From Prolixibacteraceae bacterium UBA6029 (GTDB taxonomy: Bacteria; Bacteroidota; Bacteroidia; Bacteroidales; Prolixibacteraceae), in the NCBI GenBank assembly GCA_002429385.1, contig DIZL01000067.1:1-55032 (forward strand): a DNA stretch of 55,032 bases. The letters are read 5' to 3'. Made by a program: the position numbers and the translations under genes. This document shows, piece after piece, positions 44,001 through 52,724 of the stretch; within the stretch, counting starts at the first letter, position 1, and every line of letters begins with the position of its first letter. The notes beneath the pieces were generated by a model. That model did no database searches. It was not told the origin of the DNA and saw nothing but the letters and a program-made list of their open reading frames with translations.

Positions 44001-46457
44001 CTATCCTTGAAACTTTTCGATCATTGTTTTCAGCTTTTGCCCAAGTTCATATAGACTTTTGGCAGATTTCTCTGCCTGAACCATGCTGACCGCCGTTTCT
44101 GTTCCGGCCTGGTTGATGTTCTGCATGGCCACACCAATCTGATCCATTCCGACGACCTGCTGCTGGCTCGATGCAACGATCTGCGTGGCTGCCTGAACCG
44201 CTTCATTGCTGCTTTCGGCCAGAATCCGGATGGCTTCACCAGCCTGAACCGATTGTTTTAACCCTGATTCAACTGCTTTGCTGCCCTGTTCGGTGGCCAT
44301 CACGGCTGCACCGGTCACTTTCTGGATATCATTCAGGATATTCCGAACCTGTAATGTGGCCTGCTTCGATTGTCCTGCCAGGTTTTTGATCTCCTGCGCG
44401 ACAACTGCAAATCCTTTTCCCTGTTCGCCAGCTTTGGCTGCTTCGATAGCTGCATTAACCGCGAGCAAATTAGATTGGTCGGCAATGTCGGTCACCGAAG
44501 CGATGATTCCTCCAATGGATTGGCTCTGCTCACTCAGACGTACGACGGTCTGTGCAATTGAATCCATTTGTTCACGGATCTTATTCATGCCATTGATTGT
44601 TTCCTCCACAGCTTTTTGTCCGTTCTGAAAAACCTGTACTACACGCTGTGCACTATCGGCTACATTCTTTGCTTTTTGTGAGGACTGTTTGGATGACTGC
44701 TGAACTTCTTCCACTGTTGAAGATGTCTCACTGATAGCCGTTGCAGTTTCCGCTGTTCCGGTTGCCACCTGGGTGGTGGCAGCCAGAATTTCGGAAGAGG
44801 AACTAACCAGGATGTTAATGGTTTCCTTTACTTCTTCAAGTACCTTTGATAATTCAGCCGTACGTTGTTTGACCATTTCTTCCAGTTGGTCGCGATAAGT
44901 AATCAACTCTTTTTCCTGCCTTTTACTTTCGGTAATATCTCGTGCTGCGGCAAAAACACCCTGTACATCACCGGCTTCATTCTTATAAACACTTGCGTTA
45001 TAAAGCACATCTATAGTAGATCCATCCGAATGGCGCAGTGTAAGCGGATAATCTTTTACGATTCCCTGGGAGAATACAAGTTTGTAGCCTATCCTGGCCT
45101 TGTCGGGTTCGGTAAAATAATCGGCAAAATCGCTTCCGATGAGTTGCTCTTTCGAAACCCCCGTAGCTTTTATTGTTGTTTTGTTCACATCCATGATCTT
45201 TCCATCAGCATTTATAGTTACCAATGGATCAAGACTGGCTTCAATGAGGTTACGGGCATAAATGGAGGAGGCGCGCATTTCTTCTTGCAGCTTTTTGCGG
45301 TCAGTAATATCTCGTGCCGCTGCAAATACTCCTTGCACCTCGCCGGCTTCATTCTTATAAACACTGGCGTTATAAAGCACATCCATTGTTGATCCATTTG
45401 AATGGCGAAGTGTTAACGGATAATCTCTTACAATACCTTGCGAGAAAACCTGCTGGTAGCCAATCCTTGCCTTGTCGGGTTCGGTAAAATAATCAGCAAA
45501 ATCGCTTCCAATCAGTTGTACTTTCGAAACTCCGGTTGCTTTTACCGTTGTTTGGTTCACATCCATGATTTTCCCTTCAGCATCAATGGTTACCAACGGA
45601 TCAAGGCTGGCTTCAATGAGGTTGCGGGCATAAAGGGCTTTGGCGCTCATTTCTTCCTCCAGTTTAACTCGTTCAGAAATATTTTTACTGAATGATTGAA
45701 TCATCACACCTAATTCCCCACCTCCTGTTTGATAAGCTGAAATATCCAGAGATAAATCTCTTGTAAGAACCAAGTTGGTAGCAACCTTTAGCGGATTTGT
45801 AATACTCATTGTCAGGAAGTAGGCTATCGCGACAGAGAGCAATATGGCCATAAACCCAAGCATCAACATCGTTTTGAGCGCGGTTGCCTGTGCCTCTTTT
45901 GCCTCAGTAAATCGCAATGCATTACATTCCTCATTGTAATGTACCAGATCATCTGTTTTTTTTATCCATCGCTTTACTCTGGGATAGGCCTGTCCAAACA
46001 TGAGCCTGGTTCCTTCGTCGACCTTATCTGTCAATACAAGTCCGATTACTTTATCCTGATATTGATGGACAGAATCTGCATAAGCAATCGCTTCGCCCAA
46101 AATATCAAATCCTTTTGGATCTTCCTGGGTGATAAGTGCTTTGAGATTAGTAGCGGACTCCTGATAAGACTTTCTGTGTTCGGAAAGATCAGCTATCATC
46201 TTATGGATGTTCTCAGCTGACTGTTTCTCATATTTGGCAAGCAGGATATTTCTGACGTCGATAGCCGTTTCTCTTGCACGATCAATCATATTATTGGATA
46301 AGTTAATGCGGACATTGTATACAACCATGATCCGTGTAACCTTATCATTAATATCATTTAATTTACTGATGCTTACCATGATGATGACAATCGTAAAAGA
46401 AAGTATTAAGCTGAAACTCAATACAAAACGCAACCATATTTTCATATTTCTAAACAT
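44001..46457 (-). CDS. Membrane methyl-accepting chemotaxis protein with tandem PAS domains
   Basis: From the start at 46457 (818 aa) the order is as follows. TM1 (about 8-30), a periplasmic helical sensor (about 31-195) and TM2 (about 197-218) are followed by a HAMP-like segment. Then come two PAS domains (276-385 and 400-509) that are 90% identical (99 of 110 positions). A cytoplasmic MCP signalling domain ends the protein, with the hairpin tip DQSNLLAVNAAIEAA, GEQGKGFAVVAQEIKNLA. An AGGAGG at 46465-46470 is 7 nt before the ATG at 46457 but only 1 nt before the ATG at 46463, which decides the start. It is the only receptor in the cluster, so the array probably senses through this protein. 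Both PAS copies could bind the same cofactor or ligand. Confidence 0.95.
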   Translation of the reverse strand: MFRNMKIWLRFVLSFSLILSFTIVIIMVSISKLNDINDKVTRIMVVYNVRINLSNNMIDRARETAIDVRNILLAKYEKQSAENIHKMIADLSEHRKSYQESATNLKALITQEDPKGFDILGEAIAYADSVHQYQDKVIGLVLTDKVDEGTRLMFGQAYPRVKRWIKKTDDLVHYNEECNALRFTEAKEAQATALKTMLMLGFMAILLSVAIAYFLTMSITNPLKVATNLVLTRDLSLDISAYQTGGGELGVMIQSFSKNISERVKLEEEMSAKALYARNLIEASLDPLVTIDAEGKIMDVNQTTVKATGVSKVQLIGSDFADYFTEPDKARIGYQQVFSQGIVRDYPLTLRHSNGSTMDVLYNASVYKNEAGEVQGVFAAARDITDRKKLQEEMRASSIYARNLIEASLDPLVTINADGKIMDVNKTTIKATGVSKEQLIGSDFADYFTEPDKARIGYKLVFSQGIVKDYPLTLRHSDGSTIDVLYNASVYKNEAGDVQGVFAAARDITESKRQEKELITYRDQLEEMVKQRTAELSKVLEEVKETINILVSSSSEILAATTQVATGTAETATAISETSSTVEEVQQSSKQSSQKAKNVADSAQRVVQVFQNGQKAVEETINGMNKIREQMDSIAQTVVRLSEQSQSIGGIIASVTDIADQSNLLAVNAAIEAAKAGEQGKGFAVVAQEIKNLAGQSKQATLQVRNILNDIQKVTGAAVMATEQGSKAVESGLKQSVQAGEAIRILAESSNEAVQAATQIVASSQQQVVGMDQIGVAMQNINQAGTETAVSMVQAEKSAKSLYELGQKLKTMIEKFQG

Positions 46458-46464
46458 TTTCATT

Positions 46465-46470
46465 CCTCCT
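46465..46470 (-). promoter_or_regulatory. Strong Shine-Dalgarno site of the MCP gene
   Basis: On the minus strand AGGAGG lies 7 nt upstream of the ATG at 46457. Such full sites are uncommon in Bacteroidota, and the spacing picks the second Met (MFRNMK) as start. Confidence 0.75.
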
Positions 46471-46494
46471 GATTTTGATTTATATTTTGATTTT

Positions 46495-46518
46495 CATATT
46501 CATATTCATATTCATATT
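46495..46518. repeat. Hexanucleotide tandem repeat (CATATT)x4 upstream of the MCP gene
   Basis: Four perfect CATATT units plus a partial one lie 38-61 bp upstream of the MCP start, in the 171-bp gap after cheW. A small hairpin, CCAGTC/GACTGG at 46532-46547, is next to it. Copy-number slippage here would change the spacing of the leader, not the reading frame. Confidence 0.8.
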
Positions 46519-46609
46519 CAAAGGCGGATTCCCAGTCTGACGACTGGCAGGCATTCCGTCCGAAATGATGTTTTTACTTCATAGAAAGTTTTCCCAATGA
46601 CGGGTTTTT

Positions 46610-46637
46610 CCTTTTTCCCTTTTCCTTTTTCCCTTTA
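46610..46637. repeat. 14-bp pyrimidine tandem repeat at the cheW 3' end
   Basis: CCTTTTTCCCTTTT (46610-46623) is followed directly by CCTTTTTCCCTTTA (46624-46637). The last bases form the cheW stop codon on the minus strand. Confidence 0.7.
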
Positions 46638-47156
46638 TATTACCTCCTCATTCACAATTATACTCTTATCAGTCAATAGGTTCTCAGCACTTAAAATTAT
46701 CAGGCGCTCCTTGGTTACCCCCATCAGATACTCTTCGCCGATGCCTGAAACGGTGTAAGGAACGGCCCGGATATCTTTCACTGCAACGATTTGTGTGCCG
46801 TGAACGACATCAGCCAAAATGCCAAACTCCATTTGGTCATTGTGCAGGATGATGACTTTGTTCAGTTCTCCAATTCCTTTTTCAGGAAGATTAAAAAGCT
46901 TTTTCAGATCAATAACCTCCAGTATTTTCCCCCGGACATTGATGACACCCAATATATAGGAGGGAACACCGGGCAATGCGGTGAATTCTTTAATGTGGTA
47001 GACTTCACGCACAAAATCAGTTTCAATCCCATAGTTTTCTTCAGATAAGGTAAAAGCGATGATTCCAATATATTCAGAACCCTCTGTTTTAAGTTCCGGT
47101 TCCTTTGCCATCTCCACGGCACGCTTCTTCAGTAATACGCGGTTTTCTGTTTTCAT
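46635..47156 (-). CDS. cheW: CheW coupling protein (second copy)
   Basis: CheW links receptors to CheA in the array. The 173-aa protein has a 30-residue N-terminal extension and then the CheW fold, with FTLSEENYGIETDFVREVYHI at its first strands (a match split by variable residues), ALPGVPSYILGVINVRGKI and VIDLKKLF. Its start overlaps the cheR stop by 4 nt (ATGA), so translation is coupled. Two CheWs flanking CheR are found in Wsp operons (WspB and WspD). This copy would correspond to WspD. Confidence 0.94.
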   Translation of the reverse strand: MKTENRVLLKKRAVEMAKEPELKTEGSEYIGIIAFTLSEENYGIETDFVREVYHIKEFTALPGVPSYILGVINVRGKILEVIDLKKLFNLPEKGIGELNKVIILHNDQMEFGILADVVHGTQIVAVKDIRAVPYTVSGIGEEYLMGVTKERLIILSAENLLTDKSIIVNEEVI

Positions 47157-48619
47157 AGAAGTGTAAGTTTTTGCATGTTGGGCAGAATAATTTCGAGCAT
47201 ATATTTTGCCGATAATCCTTCCGATTCAGGCAGGATTTCATCATCAGCGCAAGAGCTTAATAAATCAAGCACATTAGTTAAATATTTTTTGGCCTGCCTT
47301 AGTTTTCCTTCCTGAAGACTGATATTTCCCAAAACAAAATGCCCCATGATAAAATCGGGATCAAGATAGATGGCTTGTTTGACGGAAGCAACTGCTTCAC
47401 TGGTCTGGCCAAGCTCTTGCAGAATAGACGACCGCAGGAAATACAAACCGATAGCCAGTTTATCTGATTCTATGCCCTCATTACATAACAGGAGCGCTTC
47501 CGAAAGATCGCCCTTGTTGGCCAGAAAACGGATTTTCAGTGAGATAGCTTCGATAGGTTCTGTCACTGAAACAACTTCAGGTTCAGGTTTAACGGTAAGA
47601 TCATTTTCTGTTGCCCATAAAATTGAACTTACCTGAACAGGTTCGGGTAATATTTCAGGAATAAAAACAGGATACTTTGTTTCAGAAGTTTCCGGCCTGA
47701 CTACAGGACCCGGCAGGGGAAGGTCATGATTGTAACCGAAGGCTGGAACTACTTTAAAAGACTTAAATTTCTTGTCTGATTTTTGATATAGAACGGCGCC
47801 CGGGAAATTAACCGCCCTGAATTGCGAAAACCGCTGCGAATTGAGTTCACACGAAGAGACAACAAACCATCCATCGGGATTTAGAGAATGAAAAAGATTC
47901 TGAGAAATTTTACTGATCCATTCATCCGTGAAATACATTAGGACATTCCGGCAAAAGATAATATCCATGGCATAGATATTATTGGTAAGTGATGGAAAGC
48001 TGTTATCGGTCAGGTTCAGATTTGAAAAAGTAACCATATTCTTTATCTTCGGAAGAACTTCATAATTCCCGTTTCCCAGGTGATGAAAATAGTTGGCTTT
48101 TAACCAGACCGGACAATTTCGGAACGACCAACGACTGTAGATTCCGGATTCCGCTTTAATCAACGCTTTGGGATTCATATCGGTGCCCAGGATCATGATC
48201 TGCCAATCCTTAATGTCCGGGATTGTCCGATGCAGCGCAATTGCCAGTGAGTAGGCTTCTTCCCCGGTTGAACAACCTGCACTCCAAATCCGGATACTCT
48301 TCTCCCCGTTTTTCTTCAAAGCGATTAATTCAGGCAGGATATAGTTTGTTAAAGCAGAAAAAACCGGTTCCTCCCTCCAGAAATAGGTTTCAGAAATGGT
48401 CAGGTACGATGCCAGAATCTTGATCTGCTCCTTTTCCAGGTCTGAAGATAACAGCCAGTGAGTGAATTCATCAAAATGCTGAAAACCGAACTCAGCAGCA
48501 GCCATCGTAAGGTTACGGGTGAGCATATTCCACCTGTCCACGGGAAAGTGCAATCCCATGCTGGCAGTAATCACCTCGCAAACACCTGCTAATCCCGTTT
48601 CTTTCGGCTTTTGGTTCAT
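47153..48619 (-). CDS. cheR: CheR methyltransferase with C-terminal TPR domain
   Basis: CheR methylates glutamates of MCP receptors with S-adenosylmethionine. The 488-aa protein has the all-alpha N-terminal domain, the SAM-binding core IWSAGCSTGEEAYSLAIALH (from residue 111) and the CheR motif FCRNVLMYF. After a proline-rich linker come about three TPR units (LRSSILQELGQTSEAVASV, DPDFIMGHFVLGNISLQEGK). C-terminal TPRs are typical of WspC/FrzF-type CheRs and replace the pentapeptide-tether interaction. The gene abuts cheW1 (stop at 48620, start at 48619) and overlaps cheW2. Confidence 0.95.
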   Translation of the reverse strand: MNQKPKETGLAGVCEVITASMGLHFPVDRWNMLTRNLTMAAAEFGFQHFDEFTHWLLSSDLEKEQIKILASYLTISETYFWREEPVFSALTNYILPELIALKKNGEKSIRIWSAGCSTGEEAYSLAIALHRTIPDIKDWQIMILGTDMNPKALIKAESGIYSRWSFRNCPVWLKANYFHHLGNGNYEVLPKIKNMVTFSNLNLTDNSFPSLTNNIYAMDIIFCRNVLMYFTDEWISKISQNLFHSLNPDGWFVVSSCELNSQRFSQFRAVNFPGAVLYQKSDKKFKSFKVVPAFGYNHDLPLPGPVVRPETSETKYPVFIPEILPEPVQVSSILWATENDLTVKPEPEVVSVTEPIEAISLKIRFLANKGDLSEALLLCNEGIESDKLAIGLYFLRSSILQELGQTSEAVASVKQAIYLDPDFIMGHFVLGNISLQEGKLRQAKKYLTNVLDLLSSCADDEILPESEGLSAKYMLEIILPNMQKLTLL

Positions 48620-49072
48620 TTACCTTTTTTTTGATAACGCCCGTTCCAGCTCCATTTCCTCATGCAGATTAAGAAATTGTTCAAGGTCATAGATAAGGAT
48701 GAGTTCATTCTCAATCTTCACAACCCCCTTGATATATTCGGCAAAGGGCATAGTTTCTTTCGTATCCACCTGTTGCCTGGAGGTAATATTTTGAATACCG
48801 CTCACCTGGTCTACCAATAGGGCAACCAGCCTTTTCCCGGTATCAGCAATAATCAGCTGGTCATCAGGAATAAGCTCCCTGGGAGTCAATCCAAATCGTT
48901 TACGAATGTCAACCACCGGGATGATCAGCCCCTTTACATTGATGATTCCTGAAATAATATGCGGCGCTTTGGGTAAGTTCGTGATTTCAACCGCATGGAT
49001 AACACGGACAACCGTTTCCAACGGAAGTGCGTATCCCTGTTCATCGAGCGTAAAAACAACAAGTTGTTCCAT
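48620..49072 (-). CDS. cheW: CheW coupling protein (first copy)
   Basis: The 150-aa protein is a bare CheW domain with a short C-terminal helix: QLVVFTLDEQGYALPLETV, APHIISGIINVKGLIIPVV and DIRKRFGL. A Shine-Dalgarno AAGGAG at 49080-49085 lies 7 nt before the ATG. It starts 2 nt after the CheY-like gene and abuts cheR, so it is part of the same transcript. It differs clearly from the 173-aa CheW, so the two may have different places in the array. Confidence 0.94.
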   Translation of the reverse strand: MEQLVVFTLDEQGYALPLETVVRVIHAVEITNLPKAPHIISGIINVKGLIIPVVDIRKRFGLTPRELIPDDQLIIADTGKRLVALLVDQVSGIQNITSRQQVDTKETMPFAEYIKGVVKIENELILIYDLEQFLNLHEEMELERALSKKR

Positions 49073-49074
49073 AA

Positions 49075-49449
49075 TTAGTCTCCTTTCGTTTCATTGGCTA
49101 TCCGTGTAATTACTTCAGTTAACCCGGCGATATCCTGGTTTTTATCAAAAAAATAATCGGCTCCTTCAGCCAGACAGCGTTCACGGTATTGTTTATAGGG
49201 ATAATTCGTCAGGATGATAATCTTTAGTCGTGATCCAACCTCCCTGATTTTTTTCAGCACTTCTATCCCATTCATTTCAGGCATTCGGATATCAAGAATT
49301 GCAATATCGGGATCGGTTTCACGAATGAGTTGTAAGGCTTCCGCTCCATTTTCAGCTTCCGTCACTACGAATACCGAATCCAATTTTCTCATTAATCCTT
49401 TGAGCCTGTCTCTTAAAAGAGATGAATCATCTGCGATTAATATTTTCAT
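49075..49449 (-). CDS. Single-domain CheY-like response regulator
   Basis: The 124-aa protein is only a receiver domain: acidic pair D7/D8, phosphoacceptor D53 (ILDIRMPEMNG), switch Thr81 and Lys103. After Lys103 the usual Pro is missing (FDKNQ), as in receivers from some LuxR-type regulators. With no flagellar motor genes around, it could be a phosphate sink or a connector between CheA and other kinases. It lies 3 nt downstream of the hybrid kinase gene and 2 nt upstream of cheW. Confidence 0.92.
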   Translation of the reverse strand: MKILIADDSSLLRDRLKGLMRKLDSVFVVTEAENGAEALQLIRETDPDIAILDIRMPEMNGIEVLKKIREVGSRLKIIILTNYPYKQYRERCLAEGADYFFDKNQDIAGLTEVITRIANETKGD

Positions 49450-49452
49450 TTC

Positions 49453-51972
49453 TTAAGTATATAAATATTTATTCATCATAGCCATCAAATGATCTCTTCT
49501 TATAGGTTTAGGGAGATAATCGATACAACCTGCTTCGATGCATTTTTCCCTGTCACTGCTCAGGGCATAAGCTGTTGTGGCGATAATCGGCAATTGTTGC
49601 CTTCCGGCTTTAATAATCCGGGTAGCCGTTATTCCATCCATTTCAGGCATTTTAATATCCATGAGTACGAGTGAGATGTCCTTGTTTTTTTCACAATGCT
49701 CAACAGCCTCAAGTCCATTAACGGCGACGACAATGTTAACCCCTGTTGATTTCAGCACGGTTTGCAGGTAGAATAAATTTATTTCTTCATCTTCAGCCAG
49801 AAGAATCGTTTTATCCTTCCATGAAACCTGACCGATTTCCTTTTTAATTTCCATGTTTGGGAGTAATTCTGTCAGTGCAATAATCCCTGGAATTTCAAAC
49901 GTAAAAGTGCTTCCGTTTCCGGGAGAGGAATCGACACGAATAGTTCCTCCCAGCATGATTATATATGATTTTGCCAGAGAAAGACCCAGTCCTGTTCCTC
50001 CGTATTTTCTCGAATTACTTAATTCAGCCTGCCTGAAGCGATCAAAAATAGCTTCATGTAGTGAAGGATCAATTCCGATTCCTGTGTCAGAAATACTAAA
50101 GATGAGTTGTTGGTCATTATTGTGTACCGCAATTTCAACAGTTCCCTGTTCTGTAAATTTAAGCGCATTTCCGATGAGGTTATTCAAAATCTGCCTTAGC
50201 TTTGTCGCATCACTCCTGATGGCTAACGGATCGGTGGAAATTTGTTTATTCATCACCAGCTTCAGGTTCTTCTGACTGGCTTGCAGTTCAAAGACGTTTT
50301 TGATTTCTTCCAATAATTCATTTAGGTTGAAAACTTCCTGATGTGTAATTTCCTGTTTTGCTTCAATCTTCGAAATATCCACAATATCAGTAATGATGTG
50401 CAACAATTGATGCGTGGCATGATTGATCATCGTTAAAAATTGTTCCTTATTTCCCTTGTCCAGGTCAGGATCATTCAACAGCTCTGAAAAGCCAAGTATC
50501 GCATTCATCGGGGTGCGTATTTCATGCGACATGTTGGCGAGAAAGGCCGATTTGAGCTGATCGCTTTCAACAGCTTTTTCTTTGGCCCGGAGCAATTCCT
50601 CTTCGGCTAGTTTACGTATGGTTATCTCACGGATGATACCTGTAAAAAACTGATCATTCAAGGTTGACCATCTGGCCATGGAAACTTCAATCGGGAAAAT
50701 TTCCCCATTCTTTCGTTTCCCATGAAATTCAACCGTTTTCCCGATCACATGTGGCAAACCACCTTGTTTGATCCGGTTGAATCCTGCAAGGTGCAGTTCA
50801 AGGTAATTATCCGGGATTAGGATTGTAATTGATTGCCCGATAATTTCATCCTCCCGATAACCAAAGGTTTTGATTGCTCCCTGGTTCCAACCTACAATGA
50901 TCCCTGCATCATCAGCAGTGATAATCGAATCGACAGCAGAGTCGGCAACAGCCCGGAATCGTGCTTCGCTTTGTGTTGACTCTTCCTGAGCCCGCCTTAG
51001 TTCGCTGATATCCTGAAGTACACTGCGGCTGTGTAGTACATTCTCATGATCATCTTTTACCGCCGTGGAATTAATCAGAACCGGTATCTTTCCTCCAAGC
51101 GCTGTAATCAGCTCTGCTTCAGAATTCCGTATTTCACCGACCTCTTGAAAGATTTGAAAGTTCTTTTTTACCGTTTCAAGACAATCCGGATGAAAACGCG
51201 AAAAAACAGATTCACCTATCACCTCTGTACGTTTAAAACCCGTTTTTCGCAACAACGTTTCGTTGCATTCAATCACTTTTTCGGTTAAATAATCAACCGA
51301 CATAAACATGGCCGGAGCATTATCATACAAATCCTGGTATTTTAGCTCATTCCGTTTAAGTTCCAGGGTTCGCTCCTCCACCATTTCTTCCAGGTTTTCG
51401 TTCAGCGTCTGAAGTTCCTCCTGGGTATCGAGCAACTCCCTGTTGCGGATAACTGCCGCTTCATAGGTAGAGATCAGCAGGGTTAGCATCTGTTGCTGAT
51501 CGGCTGTAATAAACCTGCGTTTGCCGCCAAACATAATTTCGACCCCAATGCGAACACGTTCGGTTTGATGAAGTTTACGGTTTGCAATGATATGTTCGAC
51601 ATGCGACAACAAATATTCCTCAGAATAGGGCTTTGTGATGAAATTATCAGCGCCGCATTCCAATCCTTCGATCACATCTTCCGGATTAGAGAGCGAAGTC
51701 AAAAGTATTATTGGTATTTCCTCCTTACGATTCTGATTTTTGACCCTTCGGCAGAATTCGTACCCATCCATTTCGGGCATTACAATATCGGTAATGATGA
51801 CTTTGGGATCATACCGTTCAAGAACCGATAATGCATGCAGTCCATTGTTAGCGCCCAGGACTGAATAATGATATTTTTCCAGCAGGTATTTCAATTGTTC
51901 CGCCTGTGTCAGACTGTCTTCGACGATAAGGATATCGATCTTTTCTTTACCTTTGCCAAGCCACTCATCCAT
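49453..51972 (-). CDS. Hybrid histidine kinase REC-PAS-PAS-HisKA-HATPase-REC
   Basis: The 839-aa soluble protein opens with a receiver (phosphoacceptor D62 in TDIVMPEMDG). A linker (GVEIMFGGKRRFITADQQQ, then EEMVEERTLEL) follows, shared with the kinase at 38307. Then come two PAS domains (about 205-330 and 335-455), HisKA with H483 in ANMSHEIRTPMNAILGFSE, split around the H-box, a HATPase (LIGNALKFTEQG, DTGIGID, GGTGLGLSLAK) and a second receiver (ALVLMDIK-type motif near residue 770, MPEMDG). It is the first gene of the run that continues into the CheY, CheW and CheR genes. The N-terminal receiver makes it a probable acceptor of phosphate from CheA. Confidence 0.92.
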   Translation of the reverse strand: MDEWLGKGKEKIDILIVEDSLTQAEQLKYLLEKYHYSVLGANNGLHALSVLERYDPKVIITDIVMPEMDGYEFCRRVKNQNRKEEIPIILLTSLSNPEDVIEGLECGADNFITKPYSEEYLLSHVEHIIANRKLHQTERVRIGVEIMFGGKRRFITADQQQMLTLLISTYEAAVIRNRELLDTQEELQTLNENLEEMVEERTLELKRNELKYQDLYDNAPAMFMSVDYLTEKVIECNETLLRKTGFKRTEVIGESVFSRFHPDCLETVKKNFQIFQEVGEIRNSEAELITALGGKIPVLINSTAVKDDHENVLHSRSVLQDISELRRAQEESTQSEARFRAVADSAVDSIITADDAGIIVGWNQGAIKTFGYREDEIIGQSITILIPDNYLELHLAGFNRIKQGGLPHVIGKTVEFHGKRKNGEIFPIEVSMARWSTLNDQFFTGIIREITIRKLAEEELLRAKEKAVESDQLKSAFLANMSHEIRTPMNAILGFSELLNDPDLDKGNKEQFLTMINHATHQLLHIITDIVDISKIEAKQEITHQEVFNLNELLEEIKNVFELQASQKNLKLVMNKQISTDPLAIRSDATKLRQILNNLIGNALKFTEQGTVEIAVHNNDQQLIFSISDTGIGIDPSLHEAIFDRFRQAELSNSRKYGGTGLGLSLAKSYIIMLGGTIRVDSSPGNGSTFTFEIPGIIALTELLPNMEIKKEIGQVSWKDKTILLAEDEEINLFYLQTVLKSTGVNIVVAVNGLEAVEHCEKNKDISLVLMDIKMPEMDGITATRIIKAGRQQLPIIATTAYALSSDREKCIEAGCIDYLPKPIRRDHLMAMMNKYLYT

Positions 51973-52094
51973 AACAATTAAGTTAATTAATTAAGGAATA
52001 AAGATAACACAACCATAATTAGATTATAGTCAGGGGCAATGTAATAGATGTAGGAGAAAGGATGATTTTTTTGTAGGGGAAAGACTACATTAGC

Positions 52095-52724
52095 TTATTC
52101 AATCAACCCATTTTTTACTGCATATAAGGTCAGTTCTGCATTTTTATTCATGCCCATTTTCCCAAGCAGCCTTGTACGATGGGTACTTACAGTTTTATCA
52201 CTTACAAAGAGTTTTTTACCGATTTCGGTGACCGAAATGCCCTGGGCCAGCATACACATCACCTGGAACTCGCGTTCCGAAAGCCGCTCATGAAGCGGGG
52301 TACCGGCCTGATCAGCAGAATTGAATGCCAGCTTTTCGGCAATGACTGAGGAGATATATTTCTGGCCAAGTGAAATTTTATGAATTGCCGATTCAAGTTC
52401 TTCAAAGGCGCTTTCCTTCGAAAGATAACCGGACGCTCCCATCCGCAAGGCCCTTACTGCATATTGTTCCTGCGGATAAACGCTTAATATCAGGATATTT
52501 TGTTTTATCCCTAACGTCTTCAGCGTTTGAAGGATGTCGAGACCGCTCAATCCAGGCATTGAAATATCGAGAATGACAAAGTCATACGTTTCCGTCTTGA
52601 TTTTCGCGAGTGCATCGTGTCCGTTTTCTGCCTCGTCAATGATCGAAAAAAGATTCATATCGATTAATACCTGGCAAAGTCCTTTTCGTACAATCGTGTG
52701 GTCATCGGCAATTAATATCTTCAT
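52095..52724 (-). CDS. NarL/FixJ-family response regulator
   Basis: The 209-aa protein has a receiver (D7/D8, phosphoacceptor D53 in ILDISMPGLSG, K near 103 in GYLSKESAF) and a C-terminal LuxR-type helix-turn-helix (LSEREFQVMCMLAQGISVTE, VSDKTVSTHRTRLLGKM). The frame continues to 52808, but the Met at 52724 gives the standard N-terminus MKILIADDHT. It overlaps the stop of the partner kinase by 4 nt (ATGA). Its targets are unknown. A 122-bp gap separates it from the hybrid kinase gene downstream. Confidence 0.95.
   Translation of the reverse strand: MKILIADDHTIVRKGLCQVLIDMNLFSIIDEAENGHDALAKIKTETYDFVILDISMPGLSGLDILQTLKTLGIKQNILILSVYPQEQYAVRALRMGASGYLSKESAFEELESAIHKISLGQKYISSVIAEKLAFNSADQAGTPLHERLSEREFQVMCMLAQGISVTEIGKKLFVSDKTVSTHRTRLLGKMGMNKNAELTLYAVKNGLIE

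Noticed and set aside
44865..45392. 175-aa open frame opposite the MCP gene
   Set aside because: It is antisense to the duplicated PAS region and contains the same internal duplication only because the DNA repeats.
46495..46518. CRISPR-like array
   Set aside because: The units are 6 bp and directly adjacent with no spacers; no cas gene is in the window.
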